In this document: piece by piece, positions 20,445 through 28,423 of the stretch | Position numbering within the stretch: position 1 is the first letter of the stretch | Layout of the letters: each line of letters begins with the position of its first letter | Source of the DNA: Alteriqipengyuania halimionae | Lineage (GTDB): Bacteria; Pseudomonadota; Alphaproteobacteria; Sphingomonadales; Sphingomonadaceae | DNA: 64,000 nt | Assembly (NCBI RefSeq): GCF_009827575.1 | Contig: NZ_WTYR01000001.1 | Coordinates: forward strand, 496,001 to 560,000 | Direction: 5' to 3' | Position numbers and translations under genes: made by a program | The notes under the pieces: generated by a model | What the model was told of the DNA's origin: nothing | The model's database searches: none | Seen by the model: the letters and a program-made list of their open reading frames with translations, nothing else

Positions 20445-21467
20445 ATGGAATATGACGACGACACATGCTGGCAAGCCGTGCAACGGCGCGACCGCGCGTT
20501 CGATGGGCGGTTCGTCACCGGCGTGTTGTCGACCGGGATATATTGCCGCCCGAGCTGCGCCGCGCGCCATCCGGCGCGTATCAATGTGCGCTTTTTCGCC
20601 AACGGTGCCGCAGCGAGAGCGGCTGGCCTGCGGGCCTGCAAGCGCTGCCTGCCCGATGATGTGGGGCGCGACGAAGCGGCAGTGGCCACGGCGATCGAGG
20701 CGATCCAATCGGGCGAGGGCAGGTCGACGCTCGACGAGCTGGCTGCGTTGACCGGATATTCCGCCAGCCATTTCCAGCGCGTCTTCAAGCGCGCCACCGG
20801 TCTGTCGCCGGCAGCTTACGCCCGGGCCTTGCGCGAAGAGCGGGCGCGCGATGCGCTCTCGGGCGGGGGCAGTGTGACCGACGCGATCTATGCGGCGGGC
20901 TATGAAGCGCCGTCGCGGTTCTACGACGATATGAAAGGGCAAGGCATGGCGCCATCGGCATGGGCGAAGGGCGGCGAGGGGACCGTGATCCACTACGCAA
21001 CGGTCGGGACGACATTGGGGCCGATGCTCGTCGCCGCGACCGGGAAAGGCGTGTGCCGCCTGAGCTTCGGCGAGGGGCGCGAGGCGCTCGAAGAGCGTTT
21101 CCCCAAGGCCGATCTGGTCGAAGGCGGAGACGAATTCGGCGCGCTGCTCCAGCAGGTGATCGACGCGGTCGAACGTCCTGGAACGGGCGCGGACATTCCG
21201 CTCGACGTGCAGGGGACCGCGTTCCAGCAGCGCTGCTGGCAGGCGCTGCGCGAAATCCCGCCGGGCGAAACCCACAGTTATGCCCAGATCGCGGCGGCTG
21301 CGGGCAATCCCAAGGCCACGCGTGCGGCAGGCAGCGCCAACGGAGCGAACAATGTTGCGGTGCTGATCCCCTGCCACCGCGTGGTGCGCAGCGACGGCAG
21401 CATCGGCGGCTATGCCTACGGCACCGCGATCAAGAAAGAGCTGCTGCGCCGCGAGGCGGAGGGCTAG
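20445..21467 (+). CDS. ada: Bifunctional DNA-binding regulator / O6-methylguanine-DNA methyltransferase Ada
   Basis: Adaptive-response protein, 340 residues. N-terminal Ada zinc domain with Cys34, Cys38, Cys65 and Cys68 (the methylphosphotriester acceptor is the first of these, GIYCRPSC). An AraC-type HTH follows (TLDELAALTGYSASHFQRVFKRATG split around residues 90-115). The C-terminal alkyltransferase has active-site Cys310 in IPCHRVVRSDG. Methylated Ada normally activates itself and other repair genes. Divergent from the protease operon with an 80-nt gap. Its stop codon shares the tetranucleotide CTAG with the convergent cation transporter stop. Confidence 0.95.
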   Translation: MEYDDDTCWQAVQRRDRAFDGRFVTGVLSTGIYCRPSCAARHPARINVRFFANGAAARAAGLRACKRCLPDDVGRDEAAVATAIEAIQSGEGRSTLDELAALTGYSASHFQRVFKRATGLSPAAYARALREERARDALSGGGSVTDAIYAAGYEAPSRFYDDMKGQGMAPSAWAKGGEGTVIHYATVGTTLGPMLVAATGKGVCRLSFGEGREALEERFPKADLVEGGDEFGALLQQVIDAVERPGTGADIPLDVQGTAFQQRCWQALREIPPGETHSYAQIAAAAGNPKATRAAGSANGANNVAVLIPCHRVVRSDGSIGGYAYGTAIKKELLRREAEG

Positions 21468-22366
21468 CCCGAGCGCGTCTCGATCGTCGCGTGTTCGATA
21501 TGGAAGCTGTCATGCAGCAGTTTCCGTGCCTGCCGCTTCACCGCTTCCGGGTCGGCACCCGGCGCGATTTCCATCTCCATGGTCACCATCGGCCTTTCCT
21601 GCGTCACCGACCAGGCGTGGATGTGATCGACTTCGCTCACGCCATCGAGTTCGGCCAATTGCCGGGCGACATCGCGCCGATCGAACCCGGGTGGCGCGCC
21701 CTCCAGCAGGATATGCCCGCTTTCGGCAACGACCGACCACGCCGATTTGAGGATGATGAGCGCGACCAGCACCGACAGGATCGGGTCGATCGGCATCCAG
21801 CCGGTAAAGATGATGACGAGCGAAGCAACGATGGCAGCAATCGAACCGAGCAGGTCCCCCGCCACATGCAACGCGGCGGCGCGCACGTTCAGATTGTCGC
21901 TCTCTCCGCGGGTCAGGACGATGAAGGCGACGATATTGACCACCAGTCCGCCGACCGCGACCCACAGCATGAGGTCACCCATCACCTCGTTCTGATCGGC
22001 CAGCCGGTGGAACGCCTCGTAAACGATCCATCCGGCAATCACGAACAGCGAGAGGCCGTTGAGAAAAGCGGCGAGAACGGAAAAGCGGTCAAAGCCATAG
22101 GTGCGCTTCCAGTCCGCCGGGCGGCGCGCGATGCGGAAGGCGAGCCACGCCATGACCAGCGACGCAAAGTCGGTGAGCATGTGCCCGGCATCGGCGATCA
22201 GCGCGAGCGAACCCGACACGATGCCGCCGAACACTTCGGCGATCATGAACGTGCCGGTCAGCGCCGCGGCGATCGCGATCTTGCGCTCGTTCTTCGGCAC
22301 GTGCGAGTGCCCATGTCCGTGGGAATGCCCGTTTCCGTGGGAATGATCGTGCGTCGACGCGGCCAA
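21464..22366 (-). CDS. Cation diffusion facilitator (zinc/cobalt efflux) transporter
   Basis: 300 residues from a TTG start at 22366 that follows GGAGGACACA, the best ribosome site; an ATG at 22396 is an alternative. The N-terminus is a histidine-rich metal sensor (HDHSHGNGHSHGHGHSH). Six membrane helices follow with the metal-site motifs LIADAGHMLTDF (HxxxD) and AALHVAGDLLGS, then a cytoplasmic ferredoxin-like domain (HIHAWSVTQERPMVTMEMEI). It exports divalent zinc-type cations in exchange for protons. A hairpin at 22406-22448 separates it from the upstream lipoprotein gene, supporting independent transcription and the shorter start. Confidence 0.92.
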   Translation of the reverse strand: MAASTHDHSHGNGHSHGHGHSHVPKNERKIAIAAALTGTFMIAEVFGGIVSGSLALIADAGHMLTDFASLVMAWLAFRIARRPADWKRTYGFDRFSVLAAFLNGLSLFVIAGWIVYEAFHRLADQNEVMGDLMLWVAVGGLVVNIVAFIVLTRGESDNLNVRAAALHVAGDLLGSIAAIVASLVIIFTGWMPIDPILSVLVALIILKSAWSVVAESGHILLEGAPPGFDRRDVARQLAELDGVSEVDHIHAWSVTQERPMVTMEMEIAPGADPEAVKRQARKLLHDSFHIEHATIETRSG

Positions 22367-22405
22367 TGTGTCCTCCGGTTCTCGGCAGCCCGTCATACGC
22401 GAAAA

Positions 22406-22448
22406 GCCGGCGATCGCCACCCGCTTCGCGCGGATTGCCATCGCCGGC
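22406..22448 (-). terminator. Hairpin with T-run downstream of lipoprotein gene
   Basis: GCCGGCGAT (22440-22448 read on minus) pairs with ATCGCCGGC (22406-22414) across a 25-nt spacer that itself contains a CCGC...GCGG stem, followed by TTTTCG. It fits a terminator for the lipoprotein gene at 22479 and lies 40 nt before the TTG start of the transporter, so it could also be a leader hairpin. Confidence 0.55.
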
Positions 22449-22478
22449 TCTCATCGGTCACCGGACGGTGGAGACCGA

Positions 22479-22793
22479 TCAGTAAATCCGGAAAGACACG
22501 ATCTTGCGATCGCTCCGATAAGTGCAGTCGAATTCGTCGCTGCGCGTGTCGCGGGTTTCGATCCGGCCGCGCACATCGACATAATCGCGGTCGCGCTGGC
22601 GAACATCGGTGACGTTCACGCGGCCATATTGCGATGCCTCGCGCGAACAGACGGCAGCGGCGTCCCGCTCGAACGGGCTGGCGTCGCGATTGTAGCCATC
22701 GTTACCCAACGGATCGAGCAATCCGCCGAGCGCTCCGCAACCGCTGAGGATGACGGAACCGGCGATGGCGGCGGGCAGGAACTTCATGTGCAT
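22479..22793 (-). CDS. Small hypothetical lipoprotein
   Basis: 104 residues with a lipoprotein signal: MHMKFLPAAIAGSVILSGC, lipobox LSGC with Cys19. The mature part is a short Gly/Leu segment (GALGGLLDPLG) and a basic/acidic beta-type domain (YVDVRGRIETRDTRSDEFDC) with two further Cys. I recognise it only as a type of sphingomonad hypothetical lipoprotein; function unknown. GGGAGAG precedes the ATG by 7 nt. Monocistronic, with a hairpin after it. Confidence 0.75.
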   Translation of the reverse strand: MHMKFLPAAIAGSVILSGCGALGGLLDPLGNDGYNRDASPFERDAAAVCSREASQYGRVNVTDVRQRDRDYVDVRGRIETRDTRSDEFDCTYRSDRKIVSFRIY

Positions 22794-22887
22794 TGCGACT
22801 CTCCCTTGGTGATTTGGCTATCAGGGTCGTTGCGTTGCAAACGGACGCAAAATCAAATGGTTCCGCCCACCGTCTCGCATCAGCGCG

Positions 22888-24267
22888 TCAGGGCTTGCCG
22901 ATGAAGATCGACTTCACATTGGCGAATTCCTTGATCCCGAAGCCGCCATGTTCGCGCCCGTAGCCCGAATTCTTCACCCCGCCGAAGGGCATGGCCGGAT
23001 CGGCAACACCATAGACGTTGATGAAGATCATGCCGGTATCGAAATGGTTCTTCGCCAATTCGATCGCGCGTTCGGTGTCGCTGCACAGGATACCACCGCC
23101 GAGGCCATAGCGGCTGTCATTGGCGATGCGCATCGCGTCTTCATCATCCTTGGCGCGGATGACGCTGGCGACGGGACCGAACAATTCGTCGTCATAGGCC
23201 GGCTGGCCGGGTTCGACGTCGGTCAGGACGGTCGCCGGATAGAACGCACCGGGGCCATCGGGGATCTTGCCGCCGCAGGCGATCTTGGCGCCCTTGGAAA
23301 CGGATTTTTCGACCTGTTCGTGAAGGTCCTTGCGCCCCGAAACCGACGACATCGGTCCCATATCGGTGTTCTCGTCGGTCGGATCGCCGGTCTCGACGGC
23401 ATCGAAACGCCCGACGAACTTCTCGACGAAGGCTTCATAGACCTTGTCGGTCACGATGAAGCGCTTGCCGTTGATGCAGGTTTGGCCGTTATTGTAGAGC
23501 CGCGCCTGCGAGCAGACCTTGGTCGCGACGTCGAGATCGGCGTCCTCGAGCACGAGATATGCGTCGTTCGAGCCAAGCTCGAGCACGGTTTTCTTGATCG
23601 CCTTGGCGGCCTTTTGCCCCACATGGCGACCGGCATCGTCCGACCCTGTCAGCGTGACGCCGCGCACCTTGTCGTGGGCGATGATCTGGTCAGACGTATC
23701 GTGATCGATCACCAGCACGGTGAAGAGATTTTCGGGCAGGCCGGCTTCGCGGAAGATCTTTTCGATCATCAGGCCGCTGCCGACGCAGATCGAGGCGTGC
23801 TTCAGCAGCACGCCATTGCCCACCATCAGGCTGGCGATGGCATAGCGGATGACCTGGTAGGCGGGGAAATTCCACGGCTGGATGCCGTAGACCACGCCGA
23901 TCGGCGAATAGGTGACGATGCCGCGATCGGCATTGCTCGGATCGCGCTGTTCGTCGGCCAGTTCCTTGGGGCCGTTGGCGGCGGTGTAGTCGCAGATCCC
24001 GGCACACAGCTCGACTTCGTCGCGGCTGTCGCCGATCAGCTTGCCGACTTCGCGCGTCATCAACTGGGCGAGGTCTTCCTTGTTGTCGCGCAGGCCCTTG
24101 CCCAGCGCCTTGATCACTTCGGCGCGATCTTCGAGCGAGCGCAGCTTCCACTGGGTGAAGGCTTCGTGGCAGGCATCGACCTTGGCAAAGGCTTCGTCCT
24201 TGGAAAGCTCATTATAAGTTTCGATGTCTTCGCCGGTGGCGGGATTGAAGGTGGTGATGGTGTTCAT
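22888..24267 (-). CDS. NAD(P)-dependent succinate-semialdehyde dehydrogenase
   Basis: 459 residues of the aldehyde dehydrogenase superfamily, oxidising succinate semialdehyde to succinate. Catalytic Cys264 lies in NNGQTCINGKRFI and the general-base Glu230 in LELGSND; the oxyanion Asn is in PWNFPAYQVIRYA, and the cofactor-loop sequence LTGSDDAGRHVG is present. The C-terminal GVKNSGYGREHGGFGIKEF is also typical. The ATG 24267 (MNTITTFNPATGE) is chosen over far upstream starts. The length fits the short SSADH (YneI/Sad) subgroup rather than the 480-residue GabD. No gab transaminase gene is adjacent. Confidence 0.9.
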   Translation of the reverse strand: MNTITTFNPATGEDIETYNELSKDEAFAKVDACHEAFTQWKLRSLEDRAEVIKALGKGLRDNKEDLAQLMTREVGKLIGDSRDEVELCAGICDYTAANGPKELADEQRDPSNADRGIVTYSPIGVVYGIQPWNFPAYQVIRYAIASLMVGNGVLLKHASICVGSGLMIEKIFREAGLPENLFTVLVIDHDTSDQIIAHDKVRGVTLTGSDDAGRHVGQKAAKAIKKTVLELGSNDAYLVLEDADLDVATKVCSQARLYNNGQTCINGKRFIVTDKVYEAFVEKFVGRFDAVETGDPTDENTDMGPMSSVSGRKDLHEQVEKSVSKGAKIACGGKIPDGPGAFYPATVLTDVEPGQPAYDDELFGPVASVIRAKDDEDAMRIANDSRYGLGGGILCSDTERAIELAKNHFDTGMIFINVYGVADPAMPFGGVKNSGYGREHGGFGIKEFANVKSIFIGKP

Positions 24268-24365
24268 TCTGCTTCTTTCATTAAGAGGTTGCACCTTCCA
24301 AGCTGTCGGTGATGCGTCTCGTTCCCAAAATGGTGCCCGGCGCGCCAAGACGACATTATTGCATT

Positions 24366-24380
24366 TGCGAAGCATTCGCA
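24366..24380 (+). promoter_or_regulatory. Fur-like palindrome at the siderophore-interacting protein start
   Basis: TGCGAA-GCA-TTCGCA is a perfect 6-bp inverted repeat with a 3-nt centre, preceded by TTGCATT. It resembles the core of Fur boxes (GAGAATGATTCTC-like, here TGCGAATGCTTCGCA on the minus strand). It ends 4 nt before the ATG at 24385 of an iron-acquisition gene, which makes iron repression plausible; this is inference from motif and context. Confidence 0.5.
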
Positions 24381-24384
24381 CTAG

Positions 24385-25149
24385 ATGGTGCCAATGACCA
24401 AAAGACCTTCTGCGCGAACACTTACCGTTATCGAATCCAGACAACTGACGCCGTCGATGCGTCGCGTCACGCTCGGAGGTCCCGGCCTCGCCGGATTTCC
24501 GCCCGATCAAACGGGCGGATACGTGAAACTGTATCTTGGGATCGCCGCGAGCGGAAAGCCGACGGTCCGGACCTATACGATCCGCAACCAGCGCCCCGAT
24601 GCGATCGAGCTCGACTTCGCCCTTCACGGGGGAAGCGCTGCGGGACCGGCCACGCGCTGGGCGCTGGCGGCGCGGCCAGGCGACACGATCGAGGTCGGTG
24701 GTCCGGGGGCTGCCAAGCCCCTGCCGGGCGGTCACGACTTTTACCTGGTGGCTGGCGACATGACAGCGCTGCCCGCGATCGGGGCCAATCTCGAAAGGCT
24801 CAAAGACGATGCGCGCGGGCTGGTCGCCATCGAAGTGCAGGTTGAGGCGGACAGGGTAGCGCTCGCTTCGCCGCCGGGCATGACAATCTGCTGGCTGGTC
24901 AATCCCGAACCCGGCAAGCGGCCGGAGTTGCTGGCGGATGCCCTGAGGGCAGCCGATCTTCCCTCGGGACGGATCGCCGGATGGGCAGCAGCGGAATTCG
25001 GTGCCATGCGGAGCTTGCGAGCCTTGCTGCGAGACGAGTTGAAGCTCCCGAACGGGTCACTCTACGTCTCCAGCTATTGGAAACACGGGCTAATCGAGGA
25101 CGAGCACAAGCTGGCCAAGCGGGAAGACTCCGACAGGCAGGCGGCCTAG
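24385..25149 (+). CDS. Siderophore-interacting protein (ferric-siderophore reductase family)
   Basis: 254 residues of the ViuB/SIP family, flavoproteins that reduce ferric siderophores in the cytoplasm. The FAD-binding barrel contains RTYTIRNQRPDAIELDFALH (R-x-Y-T motif, about residues 66-85) followed by GPATRWALAARPGD, and the NAD-binding half contains AGDMTALPAIGANLERL and the C-terminal SSYWKHGL. A second possible start is ATG 24394. A Fur-like palindrome sits immediately upstream and there is almost no room for a ribosome site, so a leaderless transcript or the second ATG is possible. Its stop shares CTAG with the convergent photolyase stop. Confidence 0.9.
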   Translation: MVPMTKRPSARTLTVIESRQLTPSMRRVTLGGPGLAGFPPDQTGGYVKLYLGIAASGKPTVRTYTIRNQRPDAIELDFALHGGSAAGPATRWALAARPGDTIEVGGPGAAKPLPGGHDFYLVAGDMTALPAIGANLERLKDDARGLVAIEVQVEADRVALASPPGMTICWLVNPEPGKRPELLADALRAADLPSGRIAGWAAAEFGAMRSLRALLRDELKLPNGSLYVSSYWKHGLIEDEHKLAKREDSDRQAA

Positions 25150-26714
25150 CCGCGCGCCCAGCCACTTGCGGCCGGTTCCAGCGTGTCGAGAAAGGCCTCG
25201 GCACTATCGAGATATTCCTGCTGGCGCTCCTCGCCCATGCGATCCCAGTTCTGGTAGATCCGGCCGATGCGGTGATTGCTTGCCAGCCGGTCGCGGTGGC
25301 GGTGCATGAAGTGCCAGTAGAGCGGGTTGAACGGGCAGGCCCCTTCGCCGGTTTTCTTGCTCACCGAGTAACGGCATTCCTTGCAGTAATTCGACATCTT
25401 GTTGATGTAGTTTCCGCTAGCGGCATAAGGCTTGGAGGCGAGGGCACCGCCATCGGCGTAGAGGATCATGGCCGCCACATTGGGCAGTTCGACCCATTCA
25501 TAGGCATCGGCGTAGACCACCAGATACCAATCCTGCACCTCGCGTGGGGAGATGCCCGCCAATAGCGCGAAATTGCCGAGCACCATCAGCCGCTGGATAT
25601 GGTGCGCATGGGCGTTGTCGCGGGTCGAGCGGATGCAATCGGCTAGGCAGCGCATGTCGGTCTCGCCGGTCCAGTAGAATTCCGGCAGGCCGCGCTGGGC
25701 GTTGAGCGCATTGGCCTTCTGCAGATGCGGCATCCGGTTGAAATAGAAGCCGCGCACATATTCGCGCCATCCGATGATCTGTCGGATGAAGCCCTCGACC
25801 GAATTGAGCGGGGCCTTCCCGTCGCGATAGGCTTTCTCTGCGCGTTTGCAGAGCTCGAGCGGATCGAGCAGGCCGAGATTGATGCTGGTCGAAAGCATCG
25901 AGTGGAACAAATCGTCCTGCCCGTGGACCATCGCGTCCTGATAGGGGCCGAAACGCTCGATCCGCTCGGCAAAGAAAGCGTCGGCGGCTTGCTCCGCCTG
26001 ATCGCGGGTGACCGGCCAGCCGAAATGGTCGAGCGAGCCGAAATGGTCGGCGAAACGATCCTCGACCAGGTCGAGGCAGGCCTGCGTGATCTCGTCCGGC
26101 TCGAATGTCGGACGCTGCGGGGCCGACAGTCCGTCCTTGGGCGGTTTGCGGTTCTCGCTGTCGTAGTTCCACTCGCCGCCTTCGGGCTTGTCGCCGTCCA
26201 TCAGCAGCCCGGTCTTGCGGCGCATCTCGCGGTAGAAATATTCCATCCGCAAGCTCTCGCGATCCTCGGCCCAATCGTCGAACTCGGCCTGCGAGCAGAT
26301 GAAGCGGTCGTCGCGCAGGATCTCGATCTCGCAGGCGAATTTGTCGGCCCACTGGTCCATATCCTCGCGCACGCGCCATTCGCCGGCCTCGACCACGCTG
26401 ACGAGGCGGGGCGCATGATCCTCGATCGCGCGGGCGAGTTCGCCGGTAAAGCTGCCGGCATTGTCCTCATCGTCCATCCTGACATAGTCCACTGTCCATC
26501 CGGCATCGCGCAGCTCGGCTGCGAAGTGACGCATGGCGGAAAAGATCAGGACGATCTTCTGCTTGTGGTGCCGGACGTACGTCGCCTCGTCCCACACCTC
26601 CATCATCAACACCACGGTGTCATCTTTGGAGCGTCCCCGAAGCGACGCGAGATCGCGCGTCAGCTGATCGCCGAGGACGGGAACGAGAACGGGGCCGACG
26701 CTGTCACTTGCCAT
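25146..26714 (-). CDS. Iron-sulfur bacterial cryptochrome/photolyase (FeS-BCP, PhrB type)
   Basis: 522 residues. The N-terminal photolyase alpha/beta domain starts VLVPVLGDQLTRDLASL; the FAD domain has GWREYVRGFYF and AHHIQRLMVLGNFALL. Four Cys match the [4Fe-4S] ligands of Agrobacterium PhrB in spacing: Cys356 (MRCLAD), Cys444 and Cys447 (YCKEC) and Cys460 (ACPFNPLYW); the 88-, 3- and 13-residue steps agree. Family members repair (6-4) photoproducts using FAD, the cluster and a lumazine antenna. Monocistronic; adjacent to no other light-response gene. Confidence 0.93.
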   Translation of the reverse strand: MASDSVGPVLVPVLGDQLTRDLASLRGRSKDDTVVLMMEVWDEATYVRHHKQKIVLIFSAMRHFAAELRDAGWTVDYVRMDDEDNAGSFTGELARAIEDHAPRLVSVVEAGEWRVREDMDQWADKFACEIEILRDDRFICSQAEFDDWAEDRESLRMEYFYREMRRKTGLLMDGDKPEGGEWNYDSENRKPPKDGLSAPQRPTFEPDEITQACLDLVEDRFADHFGSLDHFGWPVTRDQAEQAADAFFAERIERFGPYQDAMVHGQDDLFHSMLSTSINLGLLDPLELCKRAEKAYRDGKAPLNSVEGFIRQIIGWREYVRGFYFNRMPHLQKANALNAQRGLPEFYWTGETDMRCLADCIRSTRDNAHAHHIQRLMVLGNFALLAGISPREVQDWYLVVYADAYEWVELPNVAAMILYADGGALASKPYAASGNYINKMSNYCKECRYSVSKKTGEGACPFNPLYWHFMHRHRDRLASNHRIGRIYQNWDRMGEERQQEYLDSAEAFLDTLEPAASGWARG

Positions 26715-26775
26715 GCAAGCTCCAACGCGGCCCCGCCCGATTGGTTCAGCCGAGACTCCGCTCGGTCGTGATTCG

Positions 26776-28329
26776 TCAGTCGTCCTTCGGCTTCAACGAG
26801 GGTGCAAGTTCATCGATCAGCGGCTGTCGATTGCCTTCCGACGTGCTCTCGATCAGGTCGCGGATCTTCTCGGCGTATTTGCCACCATGAGGCTGATAGA
26901 TCACCGGGGCGAGAACGTTCATTGCGCTCGCGTCGCGGTTTTCCAGCAGCAGGAGATGAGCCAGGAGAATGCGGATGTTCTGATCGAATGGCGCATAACT
27001 ATAGGCCGTTTCAAGCGCGATCAGCGCGTCCTCGGGCGGTTCCTCGCCGGACAGGCGGTAGGTCAGGTAATATCCCGCCAGCGCGTTCGGCTCGTGCGGC
27101 TCGATGTTGTTGGCATTGAGAAATTCTTCGCGAGCCGTGGTCAGCCAGTTCGGATCCTCCTCGGCATACTTCATCGCGATCTTGGCGAGATACAGATGCG
27201 CGTCGAGTGCCTGATCCGTATCCAGCAGCTTGCGAGCGATGTCTCCGGCCTCGTTGTAATTGCCGGCGTCGAACTCTGCCTCGAGCGCGGTGCGCATCAC
27301 GGCGACGCTGTCGGGATACCGCTGTTCGAGTTCCTGCGTCTCGCCGAGGACCTTTTTGGCGGTCTTCGGGGTGACCCCAGCCACGGAGCGGATAAACGGC
27401 TTCATTCGTGCGACTTCGTCGGCCTTAAGGGCGCGCAACTCGACTTGCGGATCGAAAGAGTCACTGAACTCGGCGCTCATCCCACGCGCTCGCTCGTTGC
27501 GATATTTGTTCAGTTCACGCTCGAGCTGCTTCAGATCGCCAAAGGCATCTTCAGCGGCCTCGCGCGTCTTCATTCCCTGATTGATCGACGTCAGGAATTT
27601 GGCGAGTTGCCCCGCGCGCTCCGGAGCGAAGGTCAGATAACTCGAAAGCAGCCATCCATGGGCGTAATACGGGTAACGGATCGAGCGGGCGGTACGATCG
27701 TCCTTGAGGAAGATCTCGTCCAGATCGACATCGACATAAGCCAGCGATGCCATGCGATGCTCGGGAGGATCGCCAACGGCAAAGCCGTTTTCGGTCAGGC
27801 GCATCGTGCCGAACAGTTCGGCCAGGCCTTCGATATACCACGGCGGATAGGCGGCCGGTTTGTGCTGGAACATGAAATAGTGCGAATATTCGTGGAACAG
27901 CACCTTCTGGGGGTCGATCTGGTAATCGTAGAATTCGTACCCTTCGCGCGTACCGATGCCGCGCGAGCGGCGCTTCTTCGTGTCGGCCTTCAGCGGCACG
28001 AAAGCGACCGAATTGCCCGCACGCGGGATGAAGAAACCGGCGACGCCGTTCTGCCCGGCCAGTTCACCGATATCCTTGGTTTCGCCGAACTGAAAAAGCG
28101 TGGGCTTGGCAACTTGCGAGATGGCCCCGGTATCAAGCGGCACGCCTGTGAACAGCCGCATGGCCTGGTCCAGCCGCTCGAGCTTTACCGCCATGTCCCT
28201 TGCCGCTTCGGCACCACCTTCCGAATACACCCGGAAGTGATCGCTCTCGGCGTAATACCAGTCCTGCGCTGCTGCAGGCAGCGAAATGACAGCCGCTAAT
28301 GCGGCAAAAATAGATGCGATGAAGCGCAT
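26776..28329 (-). CDS. Secreted gluzincin-like protein with HEYSH motif and TPR-like C-terminus
   Basis: 517 residues from ATG 28329, giving a signal peptide that ends SLPAAAQ. Residues 146-150 are HEYSH (HExxH zinc motif) and Glu167 in PWYIEGLAE is the expected third ligand, so this looks like a peptidase-MA/DUF1570-type metallopeptidase in the periplasm. The second half is helical and repetitive (for example DIARKLLDTDQALDAHLYLA and ALIALETAYSYAPFDQNIR), consistent with TPR repeats. Substrate unknown. It sits between photolyase and priA without overlap and appears monocistronic. Confidence 0.78.
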   Translation of the reverse strand: MRFIASIFAALAAVISLPAAAQDWYYAESDHFRVYSEGGAEAARDMAVKLERLDQAMRLFTGVPLDTGAISQVAKPTLFQFGETKDIGELAGQNGVAGFFIPRAGNSVAFVPLKADTKKRRSRGIGTREGYEFYDYQIDPQKVLFHEYSHYFMFQHKPAAYPPWYIEGLAELFGTMRLTENGFAVGDPPEHRMASLAYVDVDLDEIFLKDDRTARSIRYPYYAHGWLLSSYLTFAPERAGQLAKFLTSINQGMKTREAAEDAFGDLKQLERELNKYRNERARGMSAEFSDSFDPQVELRALKADEVARMKPFIRSVAGVTPKTAKKVLGETQELEQRYPDSVAVMRTALEAEFDAGNYNEAGDIARKLLDTDQALDAHLYLAKIAMKYAEEDPNWLTTAREEFLNANNIEPHEPNALAGYYLTYRLSGEEPPEDALIALETAYSYAPFDQNIRILLAHLLLLENRDASAMNVLAPVIYQPHGGKYAEKIRDLIESTSEGNRQPLIDELAPSLKPKDD

Positions 28330-28423
28330 GAAATCCCCACTTGAAGTACCCGATTCGTGAAGGGACGGCTTGTCCGACTCCACGATTCCCTGATCGAAGA
28401 GGTATGACAGTTTCGAGACGTGG

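Noticed and set aside
22948-24312. 454-residue plus-strand frame over the succinate-semialdehyde dehydrogenase
   Set aside because: Antisense shadow; the dehydrogenase has catalytic Cys and Glu in the right frame.
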